Shown here: one piece after another, positions 1 to 11,300 of the stretch
Position numbering within the stretch: the stretch's first letter is position 1
Layout of the letters: each line of letters opens with the position of its first letter
The notes under the pieces: model-generated
What the model saw: only the letters and a program-made list of their open reading frames with translations
Told to the model about the DNA's origin: nothing
The model's database searches: none
Program-made: the position numbers and the translations under genes
Assembly (NCBI GenBank): GCA_037176705.1
Contig: CM073886.1
Span: 126,324,001 to 126,388,000, forward strand
DNA length: 64,000 nt
DNA from: Molossus alvarezi
Lineage: Eukaryota; Chordata; Mammalia; Chiroptera; Molossidae
Direction: 5' to 3'

Positions 1-504
1 GAGCTCTAAGGAAGGTGAATCACTCGCCCAGGGCCACACTGAGAATAGTTATGAGTCTGCTAACTTTGTGCCGGTCTCTTTTCTCCTTCGGCCTAATGAA
101 GAAAAACCTTTTCTTCTCTTTTATGCTTAATTTGATTTATTCTACACATACAAACATATGCGCACACATAGATACACATGAGCATATATATATATATTTA
201 GCAATCTCTAAATTACAATCAAGCTGTCTTTCCAGGGTCATAGTTATAGGAAAATCAGGATGCAGTTTTATGGAGACTCATTATTACTGTGCATGGAAGT
301 TATCCTCAGAAGACAGCTCACAAGAGTTTTAATTGCTGATGCGCGTCACACAGGCCTGGCGCAGCTGGGCTGGTCTTTTCCTGAACTCCTCACCTCCATC
401 CTGCATTCCTCCCTGCAGCTGTTCTGTCTCCACCCCAGACGCCCCGACCCCACCCTTTCTTGGCAGATGATCTGGTTTACTGCTTCAGCTGAGATAATGT
501 AGGT
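1..504. other. Unique non-coding DNA
   Basis: There is a small AT run (about 183-200) and short chance open frames only. No repeat family or gene was recognised. Confidence 0.5.
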
Positions 505-670
505 CAGTGGTTCTCAAACATCACTCCTAGGGCTTGTTATAACAGTTCCCTGGGCCCTGTCCCCAGGATTCTGAGTCAGGAGGTCAGGGTGGGATTTGTG
601 ACTTTGCTTTTCCAACACGCTCCCAGGCGATGCCAGCGCGGCTGGTCCGAGGACCACCGTGGAGAACCAC
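505..670 (-). mobile_element. MER5A-type hAT-Charlie DNA transposon relic
   Basis: It begins CAGTGGTTCTCAAAC and ends in its inverted counterpart GGAGAACCAC. The internal order (GGTCCGAGGACCACC next to the right end, CTCCCAGGCGATGC just inside) matches the MER5A consensus read in reverse. About 166 bp, the expected size for this non-autonomous family. It has no coding capacity. Confidence 0.85.
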
Positions 671-944
671 AGGTTCAGGCCACCCTCGGTGACAGGGTGT
701 CTTCTCCAGGACAGACCTCTCTGGATTTTTATCCTTGCTCTCTTTGTGAGTCAGAATCCAGAGAAGGGCGAGTCTCTTCTCGGGTGTGAGTGGCCCTGCC
801 ATGGAAGGGTGTCCTGACCAGGGTGGGTCCCGCCTGGCACTCTGAGCTGTCAGACTGGCTCGGGCTACCCGTGACCCTGAACTGGAATCAGTGGGATGGA
901 AAATAATGAATTTATTTTTATTAATCTTTCTTAAGTGTATGCAT
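671..944. other. Unique non-coding DNA
   Basis: Nothing recognised between the MER5A relic and the L1 tail. Confidence 0.4.
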
Positions 945-1310
945 AGCTCACATTTATTTCAGTGACCTTGAGAATATCATGCTAAGTGAAATGAAGTCAA
1001 ACAGAGAAAGTTAAGAACCATGTGATTTCACTCATATATGGGATATAAAACTGAAAGCAATAAATGAATAAACAAGAAAAACAAGCAATCAAAAACTCAG
1101 AGACACAGACAACAGTATGGGAAGGGAGGGTGGGAGGTAGTAAAGGGTAAGGGGTCAAATATATGCTGATGGAAGATTATTTGACTTTGGGTGGTGAGTA
1201 CACATTGTAATATACAGATTGTATATTATGGAATGTACGCTTGAAACCTATATGATCTTATTAACCAATGTTACCCCAATAAATTTAATAATAAATAAAT
1301 AAGTAAATTA
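945..1310 (+). mobile_element. LINE-1 3' end (truncated)
   Basis: It contains the L1 3' UTR landmarks ATCATGCTAAGTGAAAT, TGATTTCACTCATATATGG and CTTGAAACCTATATGATC, and ends in an AATAAATTTAATAATAAATAAATA tail region. The order and orientation are those of laurasiatherian L1 3' UTRs. Only the 3' few hundred bases remain; no reverse transcriptase sequence is present. Confidence 0.75.
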
Positions 1311-1324
1311 ATTAAAAATTCATT

Positions 1325-1453
1325 GAGGAGGAGGAGGAGAAGGGAAGAAGAAGAGGAAGAGGAAGAAAAGAAGAAGAAGAAGGAGGAGGAGGAGGAGGAG
1401 AAGGAGGAGGAGGAGGGAAGAGGGAGAAGGGAGAAGAAGGGAGAAGGGAAAAG
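1325..1453 (+). repeat. GA-rich (GGA/GAA)n low-complexity tract
   Basis: An all-purine run of GGA, GAA and GAAG units just downstream of the L1 tail, probably grown from it. Such homopurine tracts can form triplex DNA and are length-variable. Confidence 0.9.
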
Positions 1454-1965
1454 AATAAGAATGTGGGGTCTTAATTAGAAGCTTGATGATGTTTCTGTGA
1501 CCAGAAATAGGCCATAGGAACGTCCGTCATTTGACTTGAAGTGGCAGTTCCCAGGACTATCTTGGACATAAACGAAGGCTCACTCTGAAATGCTTCACAT
1601 GAACTGCTTTGCATTCTAATGACTATTTTTCTTGCTTAAGAACTTTGCTTCATCTGTTCTTCCAGAGATCGCTTACACTTTATTTGCATTTGCATCACTT
1701 CATTAATCTTGATTACTTCTAATGAATCATAATCTTACCCAATTACACTTATGTGACTTATGCTTACCTGTGTTCTTACTATGAATGCTTTTCCTAGTTC
1801 AATATTGATGTTCTTGAGAATACGTAAGAATCAGGTAAAACATGGAGGGGAGGCATATCATAGAAATGGAAACTTTTCTGCTTTATAATTTGTTTTTAAA
1901 TGGTTTATATTCCTGTAACACATGCAACTTTACTGGTTCAGATATAACTCTATATTATTTTAAAT
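1454..1965. other. Unique non-coding DNA, AT-rich
   Basis: No gene or repeat family recognised. Confidence 0.4.
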
Positions 1966-2115
1966 TATGTGGCAGAAACCTAATAAAACATTGTTTCCTG
2001 TCTGAGGTGCATATTCCCTGAGATCAAAGACTATCTCTTTTATTCCTTTTGAGCCCTTAATAACAATTTAGTACCGAGCTCTGGACTTCTCAGTGCCAGT
2101 TGAATGGATGAATGA
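1966..2115 (+). mobile_element. Probable L2 3' end relic
   Basis: The order (ATATTCCCTGAGATCAAAGACTATCTC, then CTTCTCAGTGCCAG, then TTGAATGGATGAATGA) follows the L2 3' end, where a 'brings up gene-size, category of use, tail TTGAATGAATGAATGA' arrangement is seen. It is diverged and boundaries are approximate. Confidence 0.5.
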
Positions 2116-2509
2116 ACACTAGACACGAGTGAAAGAATGCATACCTCCAGCTTCATCCTTCAAAGGTCTCACTTGTGTTCATTTAAATGACGTTCTTTAA
2201 AAAGAAGATGTTTGCGATGTGATACTGTTCAAAATTTTCCCTTTCTTCTCTCTCTCTGCATGGTTTATAAAATACTCAGCTACCATTATTTAATGATTTC
2301 TTAATGGAGAGGTGCATACTTCTAAAACATTTTATAAATTTGCAGAAAGCAGTGTTCTACATAATGATATCTTTAATAGGGTCAATAATTCAGGGTCCAT
2401 TTTTTTTCCTGCTTCTTTTAACATGCTGTTACTGTTGTGACATTGATTTTCTTCAGAAAATTTCATACAATTAGAATATCATTATCCATGGTGAATCTCA
2501 GCAGTCGAA
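2116..2509. other. Unique non-coding DNA
   Basis: AT-rich with no recognised element. Confidence 0.4.
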
Positions 2510-2520
2510 ATCCAGTGACT

Positions 2521-2784
2521 GGCCCTGGCCGGTTTGGCCCAGCAGTTCGAGCACCAGCCTGCAGACCAAAGAGTCTTGGGCTGGATTCTGGTCAAGGGCA
2601 CGTAGTACCTCTGTTGTGGTTCAGTCCCCGGCCCTGGTCCGGGTCATGCGGGAGGCAACCAATCGATATGTCTCTTGCACATCGGCATCTCTCTCTCTCT
2701 CCCCCCCCCTGCCCACTCCCCGCCACACCTCTATTTGAAGATAAATGGGAAAATATCCTTGGGTAAGGATTATTTTAAAAAAGC
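2521..2784 (+). mobile_element. Ves SINE (bat tRNA-derived)
   Basis: A tRNA-like head (GGCCCTGGCCGGTTTGGCCC, with a degenerate box B region) is followed by the Ves body, a CT-rich stretch and a tail with ATATCCTTGGGTAAGGATTA. Target-site duplications flank it: ATCCAGTGACT at 2510-2520 and ATCCAATGACT at 2785-2795, one mismatch. Ves SINEs are moved by L1 enzymes and are characteristic of bats. Confidence 0.93.
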
Positions 2785-2795
2785 ATCCAATGACT

Positions 2796-3761
2796 GAACC
2801 CTTCTGACACTGCTCCCTAAAGGGCACAAAGGGTTCCGGATTCTAAGGACAGTGGAAAGGTTTCCTCCCGAGTGGAGCAGTTTTATCAAATAGAATATTG
2901 TCACGAGTATTTTTTAGTGTTTCGGGTTAGTGCATGGGAAACAGTTTTTTCTTTGTCTGCTAACTCGTTGGCAGCTGACTACGTTATTTTTAATGTAAGT
3001 CTTGGCAAAAAGATTCAGCCTGAGGAAAGCTCTATCCTCTGTGTTTATTTGGGGCATCTAAATGAACTTTGCTGGGTCTCAGTTTCCAGATTTGCTGAAG
3101 ATTATGCCCAGCTGTCTCTCTGAGGTTCACTGGGACTGAGATGGCTAGAGATGGTGAAATACACCAGACAAGACCGTATGGACCAGATTGCAAAATTGCT
3201 ACGGATCAGCACCAGTGACCTGACATGCTGTCAGTTCTGAACGTGGTTTCTCCAGACAGGGGCCGTGTCTGTTCCTCCCTCTTTCTTCTTCCATGACACC
3301 CACCAAGAGTCCATTTCAACTAAGAGGCAAGTGCCATTTGCCTGCAGTGTGGGAAGACCCCGCTGAGAGAGCATTCATTCTATCCATCGGCCTGTAGGCA
3401 GAAGCGTATTGAAAACACTGATAAAGATGACTGCTTATGTGTGTTAAAAACCCTCCAAATGAAGCTTATGCCGGTGGTGACTTTTGTCAGTGGCTCTGAA
3501 CATTGGCAACCATGAAACTTCTCCGTCAACTTTTCATTTCAAACTCTCCCTGGCTCGTCCAGGCCTCAGTGGAAGGGAGCGCAGCTCCTCACCTGCCCGT
3601 CCAGCTCTCAATGTGCCCTCCCAGCGGGCATGTCCCGCCTCTGCTGCGGGCTCTGCTCCTGCCTTCCCTCCTCAGGCTTCCTCAGCCTGCTTAGGGTCCC
3701 CAGACAAGTGCTCTCTAAACCTCCTGTGCACCTCAATATAGTGCTACACTCTGGAAGTAAT
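2796..3761. other. Unique non-coding DNA
   Basis: No repeat recognised. Short open frames (for example 2872-3123 and 3484-3741) have no known domain. Confidence 0.4.
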
Positions 3762-3975
3762 AATGACACCACCTTCATCAAAACACTGTGCTACACGCAC
3801 ATGCTTCCTCATTGAACGCACACAGCAATCCTACAGAGCTCTGTGTCCCCCTTTCACAGACAGGTAAACTGAGGTCCAGGAAACAACGTTCAAAGGCACC
3901 CAGTTCGTCAGAGGCTCAACTAGGCACACAGTTTCTCTAGTCTTCTCTGCTCTCTCACTCTGTCGTGACACTTTG
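3762..3975 (-). repeat. MIR-like block, copy 1 of a local duplication
   Basis: The core CCCCCTTTCACAGACAGGTAAACTGAGGTCCAGG matches an antisense MIR SINE. From about 3826 to 3975 it is closely similar to 4408-4565, including the shared non-MIR end CTCTCTCACTNTGTCGTGACAC. The two blocks are in direct orientation about 590 bp apart. Confidence 0.7.
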
Positions 3976-4385
3976 TTCACTTTTCACCTCTCTATTCTAA
4001 CGTAATTATTCTCACTTGGCAGAATTTCGCTGCATTGGTGTTCTGAGTTCTTTCGAGCTTGTGTTATTTTTGAAGACCCACCAAATATTTCACTTTTTAT
4101 GTAACAGATTCATTTGGGTGCGTGTTTTATGTTCCCTCCTGATGTACGTTTCTGGAGGAGAGGGACGATGTGGTCCATGTGGGGACCCGCAGGGAGCCAA
4201 GCGTGTGTACACGGTGACCACAGCAGGCATGGTCCTCGCCACAGCTGACGTTGGGGTCGTCCTCGCCATGCACAGAACATTTGCTGGGGTTATCTCAATT
4301 ATCCCTCACAGTAACTCTGGAGACGATATTTTTTTGTTGCTGTTTGTTTTTGTTTTTTATCCTCACCTGGGGATAAATGCTAAAT
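3976..4385. other. Spacer between the two MIR-like copies
   Basis: Mostly unique. A 129-codon frame overlaps it but resembles no known protein. Around 4285-4320 the sequence TTATCTCAATTATCCCTCACAGTAAC suggests a further MIR relic. Confidence 0.4.
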
Positions 4386-4565
4386 TTACATACTTCTTCA
4401 TGTAATCCACATAACAATCTTATAGAGATCTGTATTCCCTTTTTACAGACAGGTAAACAGAGGTCCAGGGAACAAGTACTATGTTCAAAGGCACCCAGTT
4501 AGTTAATGGCTTAACTACTCACACAGTTACTCTAGTCCTCTTTGCTCTCTCACTATGTCGTGACA
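4386..4565 (-). repeat. MIR-like block, copy 2 of a local duplication
   Basis: Contains ACAGACAGGTAAACAGAGGTCCAGG, AAAGGCACCCAGTTAGTTAATGG and CTCTCTCACTATGTCGTGACAC, parallel to 3826-3975 by eye at about 80% identity. A Ves SINE is inserted immediately after it. Confidence 0.7.
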
Positions 4566-4570
4566 CCTTG

Positions 4571-4800
4571 TAAAGATTTTTGCATTTATCTTCAGATAGA
4601 GCGGAAGGGAGAGAGGGAGGAAGAGAGAGAGAGAAACATCGATGTGAGAGAGATACATCAATTGGTTGCCACCCACACGATCCCAACTGGGGCCGGGGAC
4701 AAACTGCAACCAAGGTCCATGCCCTTTGCGAGAAGCAAACCCGGGTCTCTCTGGTCCACGGGCCAGTGCTCTAACAGCTGAGCCAAACCAGCCAGGGCTG
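4571..4800 (-). mobile_element. Ves SINE, reverse orientation
   Basis: Read on the minus strand it begins with the head CAGCCCTGGCTGGTTTGGCTCAG and ends in a GA-rich/CT-rich body and tail. On the plus strand the body motif AAACATCGATGTGAGAGAG is visible. Target-site duplication is not clear. Confidence 0.88.
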
Positions 4801-4900
4801 TAGACTATATGTTAACCACGAGGTTAAGAACTTGCCCAAGTTCATCCAGTTATTATCACATGGTAGAGCTGAAGCCTATCCAACGTGCTTAACTGCCCCA
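4801..4900 (-). repeat. MIR fragment
   Basis: GAGGTTAAGAACTTGCCCAAG followed by GGTAGAGCTGAAGCC is the antisense MIR tRNA-related half. It may be a remnant of the same MIR tract interrupted by the SINE. Confidence 0.6.
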
Positions 4901-4973
4901 CGTGTCTCTCAGTGCCGCCCCGAGTTGTGCTCACTTCCTGTGCCTTTCATTCTTCACCACCTGCTCGCTCCGC

Positions 4974-5884
4974 CTCCTTGTCCTGTCCTCTCCATCCTAC
5001 TGCTGGCCTGACCCATCTTCACCAGCCGACTCTGCCTCCTTGTCCTGTCCTCTCCATCCTACTGCTGGCCCAACCCATCTTCACCAGCCCACCTGCCTCC
5101 TTGTCCTGTCCTCTCCATCCTACTGCTGGCCCAACCCATCTTCACCAGCCCACCTGCCTCCTTGTCCTGTCCTCTCCATCCTACTGCTGCCCCGACCCAT
5201 CTTCACCAGCCCACTCTGCCTCCTTGTCCTGTCCTCTCCATCCTCACTGCTGGCCCGACCCATCTTCACCAGCCCACTCTGCTCCTTGTCCTGTCCTCTC
5301 CATCCTACTGCTGGCCCGACCCATCTTCACCAGCCCACTCTGCTCCTTGTCCTGTCCTCTCCATCCTACTGCTGGCCCGACCCATCTTCACCAGCCCACT
5401 CTGCCTCCTTGTCCTGTCCTCTCCATCCTACTGCTGGCCCAACCCATCTTCACCAGCCCACCTGCCTCCTTGTCCTGTCCTCTCCATCCTACTGCTGGCC
5501 CGACCCATCTTCACCAGCCCACTCTGCTCCTTGTCCTGTCCTCTCCATCCTACTGCTGGCCCGACCCATCTTCACCAGCCCACTCTGCCTCCTTGTCCTG
5601 TCCTCTCCATCCTACTGCTGGCCCGACCCATCTTCACCAGCCCACTCTGCTCCTTGTCCTGTCCTCTCCATCCTACTGCTGGCCCGACCCATCTTCACCA
5701 GCCCACTCTGCCTCCTTGTCCTGTCCTCTCCATCCTACTGCTGGCCCGACCCATCTTCACCAGCCCACTCTGCCTCCTTGTCCTGTCCTCTCCATCCTAC
5801 TGCTGGCCCGACCCATCTTCACCAGCCCACCTGCCTCCTTGTCCTGTCCTCTCCATCCTACTGCTGGCCCAACCCATTGCCACC
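4974..5884 (+). repeat. Minisatellite, 15 units of 61-62 bp
   Basis: The anchor CCTTGTCCTGTCCTCTCC begins at 4976, 5038, 5099, 5160, 5222, 5284, 5345, 5407, 5468, 5529, 5591, 5652, 5714, 5776 and 5837, so the period is 61 or 62. Most differences between units are single-base gains or losses (CTGCCTCC or CTGCTCC; CACTCTG or CACCTG). The plus strand is strongly C+T-rich and lacks stops in all three frames, which gives overlapping open frames of 358, 360 and 281 codons that repeat the same Pro/Leu/Ser-rich words. These are by-products, not genes. Near identity of units suggests recent expansion or homogenisation. Confidence 0.97.
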
Positions 5885-6253
5885 GCCTGCCCAGCCTTCT
5901 CGGCCTTCCCTGGGCTTCCTCAACCTGGTTCGCTTTCGGTGCTTTCCCACCTTCCCACTGACCCCTCCCAGCTCATTTTCCTGATCCTATTTCTACTTAT
6001 CTTTTAACTTTTTACCTTTAAAGAACAAAACAAAACAAAACAAAAACCAGCATTCAGTCCTGTCAATGGACCCTTGAGCTCCCTTGGCAATGTTTGATCC
6101 TAGCCATATATTTAGCTTTGTCAAAAGAGAAGTAGAATGTGGGATGGAAATAAACAAAGAAGAATCATTTTACTTTTTCTGTGAGAAACATAAAAAATGA
6201 CTATAATGTCTTGATGTCCATAATTTGTGAGTAGCTAAATAGAGCACAATTTA
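5885..6253. other. Unique non-coding DNA with (AAAAC)n
   Basis: A short AAAAC repeat lies at about 6024-6048. Otherwise nothing recognised. Confidence 0.45.
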
Positions 6254-6297
6254 AACACAGACACACACACGTGCACACGCGCACACACACACACACG
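6254..6297. repeat. (CA)n microsatellite, interrupted
   Basis: An alternating CA tract with GTGCACACGCGC interruptions; a purine-pyrimidine alternation of this kind can adopt Z-DNA. Confidence 0.9.
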
Positions 6298-8186
6298 TTT
6301 TATGCACTGATTGCCATTTTACGAAGCAGCATATTTTTGGCAATGCAACAACAACACAAGACTTGGCATTGTCCTCTTAAGAAGTACAGAGGCTCATCAG
6401 TTTCTCTCCTCTCATTTCCATTGTGTAGAGCTTTGCTTTGGAGATCCTGGTGCATTGATATGGATTATCACTGGAGTTTCATTTGGATGTCTGGGCTTGG
6501 GCATTTTGCCTTTCTCTCCAAATTCAGAAGTTATGGCCAGTCATCATTATACATAAGACTTTTAAAATAGGACAAAGCTATAAAATAAACATTTGAGAGC
6601 AGCTGAACATATGGCCCTTCTATTTAACTTGGAACTCTAAACCTCATTTAAATACCCTCTGAGTTTTCTCTCCCTAAAGAAGAGAAGACAAAAACAAACA
6701 AACAAACAAAACCCTAACAATTACAGTAGATTCTAAGGGAAAATAGAGCAAGAACATTTTGATAAGAGATAATTCCCACATGGAAAACACCAAAATAGGG
6801 TAAGTCCTTGCAGCTGACCAGTATAACTTGGAAGAAGAAGAATGAAATGAACTTCTTAAGCTTGTGGAAGGGTGTGGATATGTTTTTATTCCTGAGACAT
6901 TCACAGAGGCCCAGCATTTACCCATTGAAACACGGGAATGGCTCGCAGGGTCCCTGTGGCCTCTACCTGTCCCGTCCAGAAGGACTAGGCTATGCGCTGC
7001 CTAGGACCATGTTTACTCTCAGTAATGGCGTCACCACATTGACGATGTTGTCAATACTGTGTGCCACTGCACAGAAGGAATGCACTCATTTCTCCAAAAT
7101 GCATAGACTATGATGTGACCCAGGCCTAGAAATCGGAGCTATCTTGACAGAGCTACCATTGTGCAGTTGAATCCACCTGATTATATTTGCTTTGTGACAG
7201 CTGGGATGGCCTTCATTGGCATATGCCACTTTGCTGGGCCAGAGCGGCGGATGCAAAATGAAAGGTCAGCCATGTCCGGTCAGGGGGCATGCGCTGCACA
7301 GATGGCTGTCCTCACGAATGATGTCCCAGCTTTAACCTGGCCCCCGTGTCCTGCTTGGCCTTTCTGACTGAAGTTCCCATGACACATTTGCTCCTTCAGA
7401 AAAAACAAATCTTACACATTTTCCCGTTTCAAAAAATAATCGAGGCTACCTCCCGCCCGCAGGGAAGGCAGCGTGGTGCCCATCTGCTGCATGGTGTGCT
7501 CAATGGTACAGACAGAAAAAACCGCAGCCACAACCTTAGTCCTAAGAGGTGGCTCTGGACTGTCAAACGCGGATGGGTCAGAGCCTCTGTGACGTGGGGG
7601 CCAGTCTGACGTCAGGAAGCATTTATTCTGTATTTTAAATGGTCAGCAAATCCAGCTCTTGAAGAGAAAGTGAAGGTGTTCGTTTTGAAGTAAGCCTGGC
7701 ACCTGAAGAGAAATACATAAATAACTCTGGGGGAAGAAATGGAAGTTCCACTTGGGACCCTGCACATGACGGTGGCAGCTGTGCTCACAGTGTTTCTGAC
7801 GCCCGTGGAGGGCCGACCCCCCCCCCCCCCCAGTGCGCTGGGGGCAGAAGCTGGGGAGCCAGCCCGGGCGCCGGTGCTCTGTCGCGGGAAATCCGCAGCA
7901 GGCTGCGCGGCCGGTGTCCTGCCAACACGGGGTTCTCGTGCCTGTGGACCAACCACTCTGCGGATGATCTGCAGAAATTGCAACCCCAGACTTGCTTCCC
8001 TCTGCCTCTGGGCCCTCTTCCTCTGGAGCGGTCTACTCAGGATAGCAGTCTCGTGGGAGCGGAACCTTGCTGCGTGTACTCACCCAGGGCTCCCCAAGTA
8101 CACGCAGGGGGCGCCCCGACAGGTGCAAGACAGGCCCGGCTTTAAAGCATGTGTCTTCACGGCAGAAACGGGCAAAGGGCATAGTG
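6298..8186. other. Unique non-coding DNA
   Basis: Only simple tracts: AAAC repeats at about 6690-6712 and a run of 15 C at 7817-7831. The 7800-7960 part is GC- and CpG-rich. Open frames here (up to 190 codons at 7739-8311) show no known domain and run into a MIR. Confidence 0.45.
7817..7831 (+). repeat. C15 homopolymer
   Basis: Fifteen consecutive C. The length is prone to polymerase slippage and sequencing error. Confidence 0.9.
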
Positions 8187-8350
8187 AAACAAAGCTGGGT
8201 TTCTGGCACCAGAGGGCCTGCATTGAAACCCTAGTTCCATTGCACTGTGGCCTGGGGCCCATCACCTACATTTCCGGGGCCGTTTCCCTTTCTGTAAAAT
8301 ATGGGTCCTAATGCAATGTTCCAGAGTCCTCTGGGGAATTAGGGATGTTC
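8187..8350 (+). mobile_element. MIR SINE
   Basis: GCCTGCATTGAAACCCTAGTTCC, then TGTGGCCTGGGGCCCATCACC, then CTTTCTGTAAAATATGGG follow the MIR tRNA-related half and core in order. Diverged, as expected for this old family. Confidence 0.7.
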
Positions 8351-11300
8351 CTACAGCCCCTAGATCACTACATGGTAGCCGTATTTCCAGAATGGATACA
8401 CCTTTTTGTATGCTTCTACCAGACGGACTATGAGCGCCAGGGGCAGTGTGGGGGGAGAATTCCCCGGCAGAGGCGGAGGCTGGATAAAGGGGTCCCTGGA
8501 GGCAGGGCCGTGGGCGGGGCTTCACCCAGCAGGTGGAGGGAGAAGGCATCGCTGGCAGCAGGTGCAGGTCACACCAAGGCATGAAGACAGGAACGCATGT
8601 GGCATTTTCAAGGCAAAAGATTAGGATGTTTTCGATAAGATTGGGATTCCTTGAACAGCCGGCCGACCAGCAGTTTATGGAGAGTGACTACGGGTCGGAG
8701 GACCTCCCCAGCCTCCCCTCCTGCCTCCCTCACGTTCAGGCAGTTCCTCCTTTTCCTCGCACTGTTTCTGCCAGAGACTTTGAAAAGACAAAGCTGCAAA
8801 AAGAATCCCTTCTCTGTCTGCACTCGTCTAGCCACTGCGAAGCTCCGCAGACTGCTCGCTGGTGACCCTTGCATGATGAGGCCAAAGGCCCACTGACTTT
8901 GTAAGACGAGCAAGTCCATATAGTGGACAATGATGGGGAAAATGAGAGGCTAATACTGAGAACTGGAAGGATTAGATAGAGAACAGTAAAGTGTAATGAA
9001 CAAATAAAAGGACAGTGACATAGGGGGAGGGACTGTGTCTTTCAGGTTAAATTCATGTGGAAATTATACTGATGATCCGAGCAATGTAACTGATGCGTGA
9101 ATTGGCGGGTCTGTTTCTGTTGTTGGTTGGAGACGAGGAAAATACCTTCAGGAAGGTGCTGAAGGGAGTTTTCCACTGTAGACAGAGGAGTGGAGTGTAG
9201 ATAGGAACCCAAGGAGGTGAGGCTGTGGACAGGGCTGTGGTCGCACTTGACCTAAGGTTATGTTTATATGCAGAGGAAACAGGGATTTCAAGCAAGTGTT
9301 GGTTTTAAGCTGTGGTAAATTATGAACTAACACTTGCAAATGTTAGTTTTAATCAGATTTTCTTTTTGCTGCTGATTTGGAAAAAATGTCCTTGGAGAAT
9401 TATATTTGCAATGGGTTAAATATTATTTTAGGAAGCATCTTGGTATCACAGCTTAAAGGTACTCCCAAGAGAAAGCTTTATAACGGGGTAACCTAAAAAG
9501 ACATTCGAAGTGTATTCAAATTCAAAATAGCGGAACCAGAAACTCTGTAGCCTGGATAAAGGCTTTGAGAGTTAAATGGGAAGACGGCACACACTGAGCA
9601 AAAACCGACTTAAAAACACAGATAGGTCTGTGAGTATTTAAAGGGTGGAGGCATCCAAGTATGTAAGAAATAGTTTAGATCACCACAGATAAAGTAATGG
9701 AATGTGTAACAGGAAATCCGAATCCACGTTGTCAGGGAAAGGTCATATAATTGTGTAGCAATTCCATTATTTGCTACATTGAAGATGAAATGGAAGTGGT
9801 GTTTTCAAAGGATTGGCACCCCGCTCCTCTCCAGGAGTGGCGGGGACCTTTTCATCGACTCTGTGGGCAGAAAGCAGGTTCTGCTGCCAACTGCGTCAGT
9901 GGAGGTGGGGACGTGGAGGACGCACTGCGTTAAATGAAAGCGATCGCTTAGAAGCAGCCAGACTTTCTTTGGAATGGAGAAGGAATTTGGTATATCATAT
10001 TACCGGCAAAAATGTTCTTTTAATAGTAGATTTAACAATTTTTGGTCATCAAGTATGTTTTATAAAACTACTGCCTAAATATTTCAACATTGGCAAGCTC
10101 TGATTTTTAAAAAAGAATGAAAACCAATTTCAATAGAGGGTTGTATGCCTAAAAATTATTTTTGGTAATTACATGGATACATAAGATACATAGTTTCAGA
10201 CCTGTGTACTTGACTTTCTTGGAGGACCGTGGTACCCAATAATTAGTGATTTTGTGTAGGACCCCAACACATAATTAGAAGGATCATACTTTACTGATTT
10301 CTTATTCATGGGATCCATATACAGTGATAACAGAAAAGAAAGTAAATTTTTAGCATCTGGTAATGCTTGCAAATTTAGGGCAAAGAAATGCTTCGAAGGT
10401 ACTACTTTTGTACACATATTCCCAGTTACCAGCTTTGCGCACATTTTACACATGCATTAGTCTTGAACTATTTCTTCCAGCTTTCATTTGCTGGAACAGA
10501 CCAGGATCACATTAGGAAAATACAGCCAAGGTTGATTAGTTTTTCTTGTCTTGCCTACAGTACAGCAAGCCCTGCCTCATGGTTTCTTGGCTGAGGTAGA
10601 TCTTCACTGTCTAGAGGTCAAGTAACGTGGTTTTACATCATCAGCATAGGAAGAGACTGGCACTGAGCTCTTGGAGAAGAAAGTCAATCTTCAGGTCAGT
10701 GGGAATGTTTGTCACTGAGCAGAGAATAAGTGCTCCAGCAGATGGATGCCCAGTTAATATTGAGAGCATGTGAGTCCCATAAGACAGCATCTACTTAATC
10801 TACTCACCATGGCCAACCTCCCCGTAAACTTGGGAGCGGGACTATTTTAGGAACTCAAAGGGAGCACCAGGAACTAAAGGGAAGATCATCACCACAACCA
10901 CACCTTAAGGCTCTCTGGCTGATGAAGCCCTTCTCTTCCTGTTGGAACTGTTGGCAACTGTATCCTGACTGATTGGACGAGGTGGGATGGGCATTTTCAG
11001 GGGGAAGGAGGAGGGTGTACAGAAGTTCTGCTTCTTCATTATCCCTCTTGCTGGGTACGAGTAGCACAACAACTAATGGAGTCCTATTCAATATCGTAAT
11101 ATTCAGTAACCGACTCTCATTGTTAAAGACTTGTTAGGGGAAAAACTAACTCATGATTTCTTCTGTGTACAACTCCTCAAGCACCATCAAGCAGGAGGCA
11201 GGCCACCTATGTGCTTCATCTTGGCCACTAACCTACCTATCTTAACCCTTCCCTCAGTATACTGTCTTCTGGAAATCTGCTATGCGGCAGTCAGGACCTC

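Noticed and set aside
4885..6007. Three overlapping open frames of 358, 360 and 281 codons
   Set aside because: They are one minisatellite read in three frames; each repeats the same Pro/Leu/Ser words, and no start context, splice or domain supports translation.
7739..8311. 190-codon frame
   Set aside because: It spans a C15 run and a MIR SINE, has no recognisable domain, and overlaps an equally open antisense frame.
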